The notes beneath the pieces were generated by a model. It saw only the letters and a program-made list of their open reading frames with translations. It made no database searches and was not told the DNA's origin. Source: an uncultured Eubacteriales bacterium (GTDB lineage: Bacteria; Bacillota; Clostridia; Christensenellales; Aristaeellaceae). From it: a stretch of DNA of 64,000 nucleotides. Of this stretch, positions 50,149-58,901 are shown in pieces; within the stretch, counting starts at the first letter, position 1, and every line of letters starts with the position of its first letter. Made by a program: the position numbers and the translations under genes. The stretch is taken from assembly GCA_902801165.1 (NCBI GenBank), contig CADCHI010000045.1, forward strand, positions 1 to 64,000, read 5' to 3'.

Positions 50149-52488
50149 ATGTCACTGCCCGGAAAGTTATGCATCGGTATCCTGGAGGAGGATAACCCGC
50201 TGAAATCCTATTTCCGCTTTAAACCGCTCCTCGTGGAGGAAAACGGAAAGTATACGCCCTATGCCGAGCCGCAGGCCTATCCCGAGGACGGCTGCATTCG
50301 CATTGTGCCCGACAAAAACGAATCCTATCACTTCAAGGCGCGCATGCGCAGGATCGGCCTGTTCGCCGTGGTGGACCTGCGGGAGCACCCGGATGCGAAC
50401 GACAAGATTCGCGCCAATAAAAACTATCACGAGGGCGGCGCGGAGCAAAACGCCTTTATCATCTATTCCGACGTGGTTCGGGAGCCCGCGCCCGAGATGA
50501 TCTTTGAAATCGTGCCCGAGGGGATGCCCCAGCTGGTGCGGCCCGCGCCGCACACCGCCGAGGTGCTCCAGCGTGGCGCGGAGCTGATGCCCGAGCGCTA
50601 CGCCTGGGAGGGCGTCGAAGGCGCGGAGGGCCAGGCCCGGCTGACGCCTGTCGACAAGCGTTGCGCGCTGGAGGAGCTCCAGGTGTTCGACATCCCCGGC
50701 TTCCGGGAGGAGACCCTGTCCTTCGCCATCGTGCCGCCGGCCCGCATGGCGGCCATTTCCGACATGCCGGAGCATCGGCAGGCGGAGAAGCCCCATCCCC
50801 ACGGGGAGGCGCCGGAGCCGGAAAAGCCCGCGGAGAAGCCCGCCGAGCGCCGGGAGCCTGAGAGCGCCCCGAAGCCCGCGCCCGAGCCGGTCGAGGCCGC
50901 CGAGCTGCCGGGGGAGAAGCCCTGGATCCACCACGACAGGAGCATGATGCCCCAGCCGGTGGACCCGCGGCTGAGCCCGTCCCAGCGCATACTGGCCGCC
51001 CAGAGCGGCATGAATCCCCGGCGGGGCCGCAGCCTGCAGGAGCTGATCGACGAGAAGTGGCAGCGCTCCCGGCTGAACCAGCTGGGGCAGCCCGTGGCGC
51101 CCATCGTCACCGGCGCGCCGGTGGCGAGCCCGGTGGACAGCGCCGTCAGCGCCGTGAAGGACGTGTGGAGCCAGCCCGCCCTGCGGCGGGACCTGCTGGA
51201 GTCGCTGGGCGGCATCGAGGAGTTCGGCGCGTCCCTGCAGGAGTGCCGCGCGGCCGCCCGGGAGCGGGACATCGAGCAGCACCTGGAGGGCCTCGAGGAG
51301 CGCCGGCTGGCCTTGATGGACGAGCTGGATCACCTGAATTTGAAGAATACCCGGGTCCGGGAGGCGCTGAAGCAGGAGCTGCGCAGCGAATCGGCCTCGG
51401 ACCTGGCGGAGGCGCTGCAGCGCACGAAGGCCGCCAAGGAAGAACAGGCCCGCTTCGAGCAGCTGGCCAGGGAGGCCCGGGCGGCGGCCCAGGACGCCCG
51501 CAAGGCCGTGGATGCGCTGACCGGCGAGGAGCTGGAGCGCCGCCTGAGGGACTTTGCGCTGAACGACCACATGGTGGAGCGCATGGCCCAGCTGCGGGGC
51601 GAAGCCGGAGCGGTGCCGGAGGCCGTGGAGTTCCAGGCCGTCGAGGCCGGAACCCTGGCGGACCGCGTCGTGGAGCGCTTCGCGGCGGCGGGCTGGACCC
51701 TGAGCCGCACAGAGGCCCTGAACCTGTGCGCCTGCGCGGCCATCAGCCCGGTGCTGCTGCTCAGCGGCCCGGTGGGCTGTGGCAAGACCGGCACGGCCCG
51801 GCTGCTGGCCGAGGCGCTGGGCTGGAAGGACATCGGGCGATTCGCGGCTTTCGGCCCCGGCAGGGGCTCTCTGGAGGACGACGCCCGCATTGAGGAATTG
51901 GACAAGCAGCCCGGGGCGCCGGCCATGGTGCTGCTGGACGACGCCAACCTGCACCGCTCGGCGGACCCGCTGCGGGGATTGGGCGGACTCGACCGTTCCC
52001 AGTGGCGGCTGTGCGTCACGCTGCAGGACGCCCACAGCGGACATCCCATCGCGGCGAGCGCCCTGGACAAGGGCTTTATGGTGCGACTGGCCAACCGCGC
52101 GGACGCGCCCTGGCAGCCGCCGACCGCCCGGACGCCGGAGAGCTGCCCGCCGGTTTCGCTGGAAAGCCTGACCGAAGGCGCTAACGCGGCGCTGCCCGAG
52201 GCCGTGCAGGCGCGGATGGCCGCCCTGCGCAAGGGGTTGGCCGCCCACGGCGCGACGATCTCCCGGCGGGCGCTGAACGACGCCTGGCGGTACTGCGCGC
52301 TGATGCTGGCGTGGCTGGGGGACGAGGGAGAGCCCATGGCGGTGCTGGACCGGGCCGTGGCGCAGCGCGTGCTGCCCGGGCTGCTGGCCAGCGCGCCCCT
52401 GGAGGCCCTTGCGGCGCTGCCCGGCCTGTTGGAGGGCCTGCCTGTGAGCAAGGCGCTGCTGGAACAGCCGCTGCCAGTGATGATCTGA
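50149..52488 (+). CDS. Uncharacterised multidomain AAA+ ATPase
   Basis: 779 residues, no signal peptide. About 1-190 is a beta-rich domain of unknown type (MSLPGKLCIGILEEDNPLKS, YHFKARMRRIGLFAVVDL). Residues about 205-265 are proline/glutamate-rich and probably disordered. About 365-490 is coiled coil (EQHLEGLEERRLALMDELDH). The C-terminal AAA+ module has Walker A GPVGCGKTGTARLL (about 538), Walker B PAMVLLDDAN, and a sensor-like CVTLQDAHSG; the style recalls McrB/MoxR-type ATPases. I do not recognise the full architecture. It may remodel a partner protein or respond to envelope or phage stress. Confidence 0.72.
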   Translation: MSLPGKLCIGILEEDNPLKSYFRFKPLLVEENGKYTPYAEPQAYPEDGCIRIVPDKNESYHFKARMRRIGLFAVVDLREHPDANDKIRANKNYHEGGAEQNAFIIYSDVVREPAPEMIFEIVPEGMPQLVRPAPHTAEVLQRGAELMPERYAWEGVEGAEGQARLTPVDKRCALEELQVFDIPGFREETLSFAIVPPARMAAISDMPEHRQAEKPHPHGEAPEPEKPAEKPAERREPESAPKPAPEPVEAAELPGEKPWIHHDRSMMPQPVDPRLSPSQRILAAQSGMNPRRGRSLQELIDEKWQRSRLNQLGQPVAPIVTGAPVASPVDSAVSAVKDVWSQPALRRDLLESLGGIEEFGASLQECRAAARERDIEQHLEGLEERRLALMDELDHLNLKNTRVREALKQELRSESASDLAEALQRTKAAKEEQARFEQLAREARAAAQDARKAVDALTGEELERRLRDFALNDHMVERMAQLRGEAGAVPEAVEFQAVEAGTLADRVVERFAAAGWTLSRTEALNLCACAAISPVLLLSGPVGCGKTGTARLLAEALGWKDIGRFAAFGPGRGSLEDDARIEELDKQPGAPAMVLLDDANLHRSADPLRGLGGLDRSQWRLCVTLQDAHSGHPIAASALDKGFMVRLANRADAPWQPPTARTPESCPPVSLESLTEGANAALPEAVQARMAALRKGLAAHGATISRRALNDAWRYCALMLAWLGDEGEPMAVLDRAVAQRVLPGLLASAPLEALAALPGLLEGLPVSKALLEQPLPVMI

Positions 52489-52492
52489 ACGA

Positions 52493-52532
52493 AAAGGGAC
52501 TGCTCCGAGGATATCGAGGAGCAGTCCCTTTA
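52493..52532. terminator. Bidirectional terminator
   Basis: AAAGGGACTGCTCC and GGAGCAGTCCCTTT flank an 11-nt loop at about 52494-52532. It lies between the convergent ATPase and HPr-like genes. Confidence 0.8.
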
Positions 52533-52555
52533 ATTTGTGCTGCCGAATTGGCCTG

Positions 52556-52795
52556 TCAGGCGTCGTGCCGATTTGAAAGCTGCATCAGGTCTTCGATCAG
52601 CGTTTCACAGTGGTCTGAGTAGATCTCGACGGTGATGGGCTTGGAGCGATCGAGGCTGCACACGCCCAATATGGACTTTCCATCGACGATATAGCGGCCC
52701 TGGCGGAGCTGTATCGTGAAGGGATAGCGATTGGTGATGTTGACCAGCGCGCTGATCTGTTCATTGCCCTTCAGCGTGATGTCGACGACTCTCAA
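52556..52795 (-). CDS. HPr-like protein without the phospho-histidine
   Basis: 79 residues. The middle, VDGKSILGVCSLDRSKPITVEI, corresponds to the HPr region around regulatory Ser46 (KSILGVMSL type), and the C-terminal helix DHCETLIEDLMQL also fits. Around position 15, where HPr has the PTS histidine (LHARPA), this protein reads ALVNITNRYP, so it cannot accept phosphate from enzyme I. This recalls Crh, the Bacillus paralogue that acts only as a CcpA cofactor after serine phosphorylation. The TTG start has GGAGGTG 5-6 nt upstream. Confidence 0.78.
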   Translation of the reverse strand: MRVVDITLKGNEQISALVNITNRYPFTIQLRQGRYIVDGKSILGVCSLDRSKPITVEIYSDHCETLIEDLMQLSNRHDA

Positions 52796-53213
52796 GTGCT
52801 CACCTCCTCGGCGGGCGAAGCCCGGGTGTAAAAGCAGGGCGCGGTGGTCCGGCGAAAGTCGGAACGATAAAAACCGCGCCTGCGCTTTGACAGTATGCCG
52901 CGTTTGGGACGTTTTTTAGCTCAACCGACAGAACTTTGAGGCGGATGTGACGGGGAGAATGCGGGGATCCGCCTGTAAAGAAAATGTTTATTCTATTATA
53001 ATTCAAAGTTGTGCATATTTCAAGTCACCTGTAAAATAAATGAGCAATTATAACAAATTACAATAACAGAAGCGGAATAGATAAGTGCGATTTTTGATAA
53101 AGCGGCGTCAAATCCCAGGGAAAGCTTCGATTTATGCCGGTCTTCGGAAAAATGGCGATAACCAAGAGCGTGGGCTTGCCTTTTTCAACAAAAAACCTTA
53201 TAATAGAAGCATC
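52796..53213. promoter_or_regulatory. Intergenic region with promoter of the metal-efflux unit
   Basis: TTGCCT (53176-53181) and TATAAT (53199-53204), spacing 17, drive the NiCo riboswitch transcript. The part 52830-53160 contains no gene or structure I can support. Confidence 0.6.
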
Positions 53214-53282
53214 AATTGAGCAGGCCCCTGGGAGCCGGGTCACGGCAGTGATAGCGGAGCGAAGCATCCGCGGGACAGTCGA
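53214..53282 (+). promoter_or_regulatory. NiCo (czcD) riboswitch
   Basis: The sequence shows the conserved blocks of the NiCo riboswitch in order: TTGAGCAGGC (53216-53225), GAGCCGGG (53232-53239), two intervening helices, and GCGGGACAGT (53270-53279). These correspond to GAGCAGGC, GCCGGG and GGGACAGU in the structurally studied Erysipelotrichaceae RNA as I remember it. It precedes a cation-diffusion-facilitator gene, the classic target. Binding of Ni2+ or Co2+ should stabilise the junction and prevent the terminator that uses the same CGGGAC strand. Confidence 0.82.
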
Positions 53283-53302
53283 TGGACGGGTCCCGTTTTT
53301 TT
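53271..53302 (+). terminator. Riboswitch-controlled terminator
   Basis: CGGGAC (53271-53276), part of the conserved riboswitch 3' block, pairs with GTCCCG (53290-53295), followed by a run of T. Mutual exclusion with the ligand-bound fold gives an ON switch for the exporter. Confidence 0.8.
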
Positions 53303-53401
53303 ATTTTTACGCCGAAGGGCAGCGCGGTTTTCAGGTGTGCGGCATAGCATGGATGTGAGCCGCGCCGGAACGGGCGCGATGATCGAAACGGAGGAATGGC
53401 A

Positions 53402-54322
53402 ATGACGAATCAGACTTCGACGGCGATGCGGGTGTCCAGCGTGTCCATCGCCGCGAACCTGCTGCTGAGCGCGGGCAAGCTGGCGGCGGGGCTGTTGGCC
53501 CGATCCGGGGCGATGGTCTCCGACGCGGTGCATTCCGCCTCGGACGTGTTCAGCACGGTGATCGTGATGGTGGGCGTCAAGGTGTCCGGCAAGGCGGCGG
53601 ACCGGGAGCATCCCTACGGGCACGAGCGCATGGAGTGCGTGGCAGCCATCGTGCTGGCGGCGGTCCTGCTGGCCACGGGTCTGCTCATCGGCTGGCAGGG
53701 CGCGCGGCACCTGCTCTTTCCCGGGGAGGAGCCGCTTCCCGTGCCCGGCGCGCTGGCACTGGCGGCGGCGCTGGTGTCCATCGCGGTGAAGGAGGCCATG
53801 TTCTGGTACACCCGGCGCTACGCGCGGCAGCTGGGCTCCGCGGCGCTGATGGCGGATGCCTGGCACCACCGGTCCGACGCGCTGAGTTCCGTCGGCGCGC
53901 TGATCGGCATCGCCGGGGCGCGGATGGGCCTGCCGATCCTGGACCCGCTGGCCAGCGTGGTCATCTGCGCGTTCATCGTCAAGGCGGCATTCGACATCTT
54001 CAAGGAGGCGGTGAACAAGCTGGTGGACCACAGCTGCGACGCCGGGACCGAGGCGGCCATACGCGATTGCGTGCTGAACCACCGGGAGGTCCGGCGGGTC
54101 GACCTGCTGCGCACCCGGGAGTTCGGCAGCCGGGTCTACATCGAGCTGGAGATCTCGGTGGACGCAGCGCTGTCCCTCGGCGCGGCCCACGGCATCGCCG
54201 AGTCGGTGCACGACGACGTGGAGCGGGCCTTCCCCCAGGTGAAGCACATCATGATCCATGTGAATCCCTTCGAGGAGGCGGATGAGGCCGGCGGGGCAGG
54301 GGAACAGGCTACGGGGAACTGA
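53402..54322 (+). CDS. Cation diffusion facilitator (CDF) metal exporter
   Basis: 306 residues with six transmembrane helices and the two intramembrane metal sites: SDAVHSASD in helix 2 and ADAWHHRSDALSS in helix 5, followed by a cytosolic C-terminal ferredoxin-like domain (VRRVDLLRTREFGSRVYIELEI, HDDVERAFPQVKHIMIHVNP). It exchanges divalent metal for protons. The preceding NiCo riboswitch points to Ni2+/Co2+ as inducers. ATG 53402 is chosen because GGAGG is 7 nt upstream; ATG 53396 would be only 1 nt away. Confidence 0.94.
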   Translation: MTNQTSTAMRVSSVSIAANLLLSAGKLAAGLLARSGAMVSDAVHSASDVFSTVIVMVGVKVSGKAADREHPYGHERMECVAAIVLAAVLLATGLLIGWQGARHLLFPGEEPLPVPGALALAAALVSIAVKEAMFWYTRRYARQLGSAALMADAWHHRSDALSSVGALIGIAGARMGLPILDPLASVVICAFIVKAAFDIFKEAVNKLVDHSCDAGTEAAIRDCVLNHREVRRVDLLRTREFGSRVYIELEISVDAALSLGAAHGIAESVHDDVERAFPQVKHIMIHVNPFEEADEAGGAGEQATGN

Positions 54323-54332
54323 GCAGAAAAAG

Positions 54333-54410
54333 CGAAAGATCCTTCACTGCGTTCAGGATGACGGGTTTGTACCGGTGCCATCCTGAGCGTGGCGAGGGAT
54401 CTTTTCTTTT
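54333..54410. terminator. Inverted repeat between CDF and esterase genes
   Basis: AAAGATCC and CAGGATG are mirrored by CATCCTG and GGATCTTT, with TTTTC following on the + strand. It is a likely terminator for the CDF gene; the sequence style is that of a dispersed intergenic repeat. Confidence 0.6.
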
Positions 54411-54461
54411 ATGATAGGAATGGTCCGCGAAGAGAGACCGTCGGCCCTGTGGCCCACGGCC

Positions 54462-55328
54462 TTACAGGAACCGCTTGAAGAAGTCGCACTCCTCGTCGTT
54501 GCACAGGCGGCCCTGCTCCGAGCGCATGTCACAGTGGAACACGTGGGGCAGCCGGACGTCCGAGCCGCCGTAGTAGCGGTAGACGAAGGGCACGTCCGCC
54601 TCGGCCAGCGCGGCGGCCAGCACCGGGGCCTGGGGCTTGAGGAAGTCGGCGTTTGAGGTCATCAGGAAGGTGGGCGGGAAGGCCGGGGTGATGTGCTTCA
54701 GCGGGCTGATCAGGTCGATCTCCTCGTCGGTGCCGCCGCCGGGCAGCAGCTCCCTGAGCAGCGCGTCCCGGGAGGCGTCCATCACGTAGGCCCCGCAGTT
54801 CAGCGCCACGGCGGTGGGGGCAAAGCCCTCCGGCGGCGCGAAGGCGTAGCGGGCGGCGTAGTCCGGGTTGGTGCAGATGCAGCTGTACACCGCCAGCATG
54901 TGGGCCCCGGCGGAATCGCCCACCGCGAACACGTGCTCCGCGTCCAGCCGGTATTCCCCGGCGTGGTCTGCGATCCAGTGGAACACGGCGTTGGTGTCCT
55001 CCATGGAGGCGGGGTACTTGGCCTCCGGCGCGAGCCGGTAGGAGAAGTTCACCACGGCAAAGCCCCTCTGGGCCAGGCTCATGCAGTAGAACTGGTAGCG
55101 CTCCTTGTCGCCGTAGACCCACCCGCCGCCGTGGATGCTGACGATCACCGGCAGCACGGCGCCGCCCGCGGCCCTGGGCCGGTAGAGGTCCAGGGCCTGC
55201 AGCGGGGAATCGCCGCCGTAGGAGATGTCGTCATGGCGCACCACGTCCTCGGGCGTGGTCAGCCCGGCGTCGCGGATGTCGTCGCTGGCCTTGAAGTCGC
55301 GCCGAAGCTGTTCGCTGACACTCAGCAT
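54462..55328 (-). CDS. Alpha/beta-hydrolase esterase (HSL/acetyl-esterase type)
   Basis: About 288 residues. The oxyanion motif is SIHGGGWVYG, the nucleophile elbow is GDSAGAHM, and the late aspartate and histidine fall near SNADFLKPQ and LPHVFHCDM. This fits hormone-sensitive-lipase-type carboxylesterases, which deacetylate short esters such as acetylated sugars. There is no signal peptide. The ATG at 55328 has GAGG 9 nt upstream; an earlier ATG at 55334 is closer to that site. It lies 47 bp downstream of the uxaA stop's side on the same strand and may read through from uxaA. Confidence 0.9.
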   Translation of the reverse strand: MLSVSEQLRRDFKASDDIRDAGLTTPEDVVRHDDISYGGDSPLQALDLYRPRAAGGAVLPVIVSIHGGGWVYGDKERYQFYCMSLAQRGFAVVNFSYRLAPEAKYPASMEDTNAVFHWIADHAGEYRLDAEHVFAVGDSAGAHMLAVYSCICTNPDYAARYAFAPPEGFAPTAVALNCGAYVMDASRDALLRELLPGGGTDEEIDLISPLKHITPAFPPTFLMTSNADFLKPQAPVLAAALAEADVPFVYRYYGGSDVRLPHVFHCDMRSEQGRLCNDEECDFFKRFL

Positions 55329-55381
55329 GGGCATACACCTCGCTTGGCTTGATGTCCTTTGGGGAATTCAGAAGGGCCGGA

Positions 55382-56863
55382 TCACAGCGTCACGCCCTGC
55401 TTGAAGATGGCCAGGTCGTGGAAGCCGTTGATCTCGTTGCGGGTCAGCTGGCCGCCGGCCACGGCGAGGACGTAGTTCATCAGGTCCTGCCCCAGCTCGT
55501 CCAGGGTCATGCCGGAGAGCAGGCGTCCCGCGTCGAAGTCGATCCAGTTCTTCTTCTTCTGGGCGAGGGGGCTGTTGGACGCGATCTTCACCGTGGGCAC
55601 CGGGCAGCCAAAGGGCGTGCCGCGGCCTGTGGAGAACAGCACCAGCTGCGCGCCGGACACCGCCAGCGCCGTGGACGCCACCAGGTCGTTGCCCGGGGCG
55701 GACAGCAGGTTCAGGCCGGGGGTGGTGACCTTCTCGGCGTACTTCAAAACGCCCTTGACGGGGCCGGAGCCGCTCTTCTGGGTGCAGCCCAGCGCCTTGT
55801 CCTCCAGCGTGGTGATGCCGCCGGCCTTGTTGCCGGGGGAGGGGTTCTCGTACACCGGCATGTGATAGGACTCAAAGTAGGCCTTAAAGTCGTTGATCAG
55901 GTGCACGGTCTTGTCGAACAATTCAGGGTTGTCGCAGCGGTCCATCAGGATGGTCTCCGCGCCGAACATCTCCGGCACCTCGGTCAGGATCGTGGTGCCG
56001 CCCATGGCGCCCAGCAGGTCGCTGAACACGCCGATGGTCGGGTTCGCGGTGATGCCCGACAGGCCGTCGGAGCCGCCGCACTTCAGGCCCACCACCAGCT
56101 CGCTGGCGGGACAGGGCACGCGGGTGTCCTGCTTCATCCTTTCGACCAGCTCGGCGATCAGGCCCATGGCCACCTCGTGCTCGTCCTCCACCTGCTGGGA
56201 GACCAGGAAGCGCACGCGCTCCTCGTCATACTCGCCCATGTGGGGCTTGATCTGGTCGATGCCGCTGTTCTCGCAGCCCAGGCCCAGCAGCAGCACGCCG
56301 CCGGCGTTGGGGTGGGTGCACAGGTTCGCCAGCACCTGGCGGGTGTTGTCCTGGTCGCCACCCATCTGGGAGCAGCCGTAGGGGTGGGGGAAGGCGTACA
56401 CGCCCTCGACGGAGCCGCCCACGAACTTCTGGGCGTCCTTCGCCAGGGACTCCGCGATGTCGTTCACGCAGCCCACCGTGGGGATGATCCACAGCTCGTT
56501 GCGGATGCCGGGGCGGCTGCACTTGCGCGGATAGCCGGGGAAGGTGACGGGGGTCTTCGGCTCAAGCACCGGGTGGGTGGGGTGGTAGTCGTACTCCAGC
56601 TCGCCGGACAGCAGCGTGTGGATGTTGTGGACGTGCACGTGGCCGCCCACGGGGATGTCCTCCTTGGCCTCGCCGATGGGGAAGCCGTACTTGATGACCG
56701 GTTCGCCCTTCGCGATGTCCCGCAGCGCCACCTTGTGGCCCATGGGGATGTCCGCCAGCAGCGTCACGCTGCCATTGCCGTAGTCGATGGTCTCGCCCGC
56801 GGTCAGGGGCTGCAGCGCCACCGCCACCATATCCTTCGGGGTGATCTGTACAAGTTTATTCAT
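55382..56863 (-). CDS. uxaA: Altronate dehydratase UxaA
   Basis: 493 residues, standard length. An N-terminal SAF domain (about 1-95: ITPKDMVAVALQPLTAGETI, HVHVHNIHT) is followed by the catalytic part with TVGCVNDIAESLAKDA, HPYGCSQMGGDQDN, LGLGCENSGID and LKCGGSDGLSGITANP. It converts D-altronate to 2-keto-3-deoxygluconate, the third step of galacturonate breakdown, using Fe2+ or Mn2+. GGAGA lies 8 nt before the ATG. It is 196 bp downstream of uxaB on the same strand; the gap holds a 14-bp inverted repeat. Confidence 0.96.
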   Translation of the reverse strand: MNKLVQITPKDMVAVALQPLTAGETIDYGNGSVTLLADIPMGHKVALRDIAKGEPVIKYGFPIGEAKEDIPVGGHVHVHNIHTLLSGELEYDYHPTHPVLEPKTPVTFPGYPRKCSRPGIRNELWIIPTVGCVNDIAESLAKDAQKFVGGSVEGVYAFPHPYGCSQMGGDQDNTRQVLANLCTHPNAGGVLLLGLGCENSGIDQIKPHMGEYDEERVRFLVSQQVEDEHEVAMGLIAELVERMKQDTRVPCPASELVVGLKCGGSDGLSGITANPTIGVFSDLLGAMGGTTILTEVPEMFGAETILMDRCDNPELFDKTVHLINDFKAYFESYHMPVYENPSPGNKAGGITTLEDKALGCTQKSGSGPVKGVLKYAEKVTTPGLNLLSAPGNDLVASTALAVSGAQLVLFSTGRGTPFGCPVPTVKIASNSPLAQKKKNWIDFDAGRLLSGMTLDELGQDLMNYVLAVAGGQLTRNEINGFHDLAIFKQGVTL

Positions 56864-56980
56864 AGCTTCATTCTCCAGTATAGTATTAGAGTCTGTTTCT
56901 AAAATGCCTGAAGCGCATTTTCGGCGTATTAGACTGCATTTCTGCGTTGATTTCCCTTGACTTAGCGCCACTAAGCCTGC

Positions 56981-57033
56981 GGAGTGTGGAGTTAATAGTG
57001 GCTGCCGCGCGGCATTCTATAACTCCACACTCC
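56981..57033. repeat. Inverted repeat with a dispersed core, between uxaB and uxaA
   Basis: GGAGTGTGGAGTTA (56981-56994) is complementary to 57020-57033. The inside has AATAGTGGCTGCCGC (56993-57007), identical to 20834-20848, and the palindrome TGCCGCGCGGCA. Further copies of ACTCCACACTC follow to 57053. Confidence 0.65.
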
Positions 57034-57059
57034 ACCCTCAACACTCCACACTCATTTTA

Positions 57060-58547
57060 TTACAGGCAGGCCTTGTACGCGGCCAGCGCGCCCTCAGTGC
57101 GGATCTGCTTCAGGATGCGCACGACCTCGGCCTCGAAGCCGGGCACGGCGGTCAGGTCCTGGCCCCACATGTCGGTGTTGGTCATCACGGCATGGACCAG
57201 GGTGGCCTCGTCGTCGTCCTTGTGGGCGTTGTAGAACTCCAGCACCCAGCGGTCGTCGGACACGGTGTACTCATTGCCCTTGGGGCGCTTGCACACCAGA
57301 CCCTTGTCGGTCAGGCCCTGGATGTCGTTGGAGAAGAAGGCCACATACGCCGCGAAGCTGGTGGTCAGGCAGGGCGGCAGCTTGCCCATCTGGTCGACGT
57401 AGTCCAGGAAGGTGGGCATGTTGCGGGCGCGCCACTTGGAGGTGCTGTTCAGGGAGATGCTCATCAGCTCGTGGTTCACGAAGGGGTTGTTGAAGCGGTC
57501 CTGCACCGCCGCGGCGAAGTTCTTGCAGTCCTCCTTGTCCAGCGGCAGGGTGGGGATGACCTCCTCATAGAGCATCTTGTTCATGTAGCCCAGGATGGCG
57601 TCGTCGTGCATGCAGTCGCGCACGATGTCGTAGCCCGCCAGGTAGGCGCCCAGCACGAAGCCGGTGTGCGCGCCGTTCAGGATGCGGACCTTGCGCTTCT
57701 TGTAGGGGGTGACGTCCGGCACGACCATCACGTTCACGCCGGCCTTCTTGAAGGGCAGCCGGTCTTCCAGACCGTCGGGGCCCTCGATGACCCACACGCC
57801 GAACACCTCGCCGACGTCGATCAGCGGGTCCTCGTAGCCGTTGGCCTCGTTCAGGCGGGCGACCTCCGCGTTGTCGCGGATGCGGCCGGGAACGATGCGG
57901 TCCACCAGCGTGGAGCAGAAGATGTTCTCCTCGTTGACCCACTTGCGGAAGTCGTCGGACAGCTTCCAGTCGTCGATGTACTGGTTGACGCACTTCTGCA
58001 GCTCCTTGCCGTTGTTGTCGATCAGCTCGCAGCTGAGCATCACGATGCCGGGCTTCTTCGCGGTGAAGCGCTCATAGAGCACGCGGGTCAGCTTGGCGGG
58101 GAAGCTGGTGGGCGGCACCTGGTCGAAGGCGCTCTCGTTGTCGTGCACGATGCCGGCCTCGGTGGTGTTGGACACGATGATCTCCAGGTCGTCGGACTTG
58201 GCGAACTCCAGCACCTTGTCCCACTCGCCGTAGGGATTCACGCAGCGGCTGACGGAGGAGATGACGCGCTTGTCGTCCACCTTCTGGCCGTTCTGGCTGC
58301 CGCGCAGGTACAGGGTGTACAGGCCCTCCTGCTTGTTGATCAGCTCGGTCAGGCCCATGGCGATGGGCTGCACCAGCACGACCTTGCCGTTCCAGTCGGC
58401 CTTTTCGTTGGCGATGTCGAAGAAGTAGTCCACGAAGGCGCGCAGGAAGTTGCCCTCGCCGAACTGCATGACCTTCTCGGGCGCGTGCTCCAGCACATAG
58501 CCCTTGTAGCCGGATGCCTTCAGTACCTCGTAATTCAGACGTTCCAT
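57060..58547 (-). CDS. uxaB: Tagaturonate reductase UxaB
   Basis: 495 residues of the polyol-dehydrogenase-like mannitol/altronate family: VMQFGEGNFLRAFVDYFFDI as the NAD site start, VSNTTEAGI, CELIDNNGKELQKCV, and RILNGAHTGFVLGAYLAG with the catalytic KxxxxNGxH-type block (KVRILNGAH). It reduces D-tagaturonate to D-altronate with NADH, feeding UxaA. AGGAGG lies 9 nt before the ATG at 58547. UxaC (uronate isomerase) and KDG kinase/aldolase are not in the window. Confidence 0.95.
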   Translation of the reverse strand: MERLNYEVLKASGYKGYVLEHAPEKVMQFGEGNFLRAFVDYFFDIANEKADWNGKVVLVQPIAMGLTELINKQEGLYTLYLRGSQNGQKVDDKRVISSVSRCVNPYGEWDKVLEFAKSDDLEIIVSNTTEAGIVHDNESAFDQVPPTSFPAKLTRVLYERFTAKKPGIVMLSCELIDNNGKELQKCVNQYIDDWKLSDDFRKWVNEENIFCSTLVDRIVPGRIRDNAEVARLNEANGYEDPLIDVGEVFGVWVIEGPDGLEDRLPFKKAGVNVMVVPDVTPYKKRKVRILNGAHTGFVLGAYLAGYDIVRDCMHDDAILGYMNKMLYEEVIPTLPLDKEDCKNFAAAVQDRFNNPFVNHELMSISLNSTSKWRARNMPTFLDYVDQMGKLPPCLTTSFAAYVAFFSNDIQGLTDKGLVCKRPKGNEYTVSDDRWVLEFYNAHKDDDEATLVHAVMTNTDMWGQDLTAVPGFEAEVVRILKQIRTEGALAAYKACL

Positions 58548-58901
58548 GATTTCATTCCTCCTGTATCCCACAAAAATCGTTCTTTACCTATGGCGATAAT
58601 TGTACGCGGAGTATTCCATTTGCCATGTCAGCAACAATCTCCATTGTTATTATAACACATGCTGCGGGAAAACAAAATACAAATATGAAAGGAAAAAAGG
58701 GAATTCCCTTCGTGAAGTGATAAACATTTTCCACCATCGCGCCGAAAGGGGCGGTTGGGATTGTTGATTTTACAACGCCGTGCTATAATAAACTGAACAT
58801 TACTGCCCCGCTGGCGCGCTCTGCCGCCCGCGGGGACGACGGGCGATAAATACGGCTGCCGCGCGGGCGCGTCCCGGCGGCGGATTTGAGAGGAATACGG
58901 C
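58548..58901. promoter_or_regulatory. Divergent region between uxaB and the CotH-like gene
   Basis: Rightward TTGTTG (58761-58766) and TATAAT (58784-58789), spacing 17, should drive the CotH-like gene with a leader of about 110 nt. Leftward candidates for uxaB (a TACAAT near 58601 and a TATAAT near 58648 on the minus strand) lack good -35 boxes. Confidence 0.5.
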
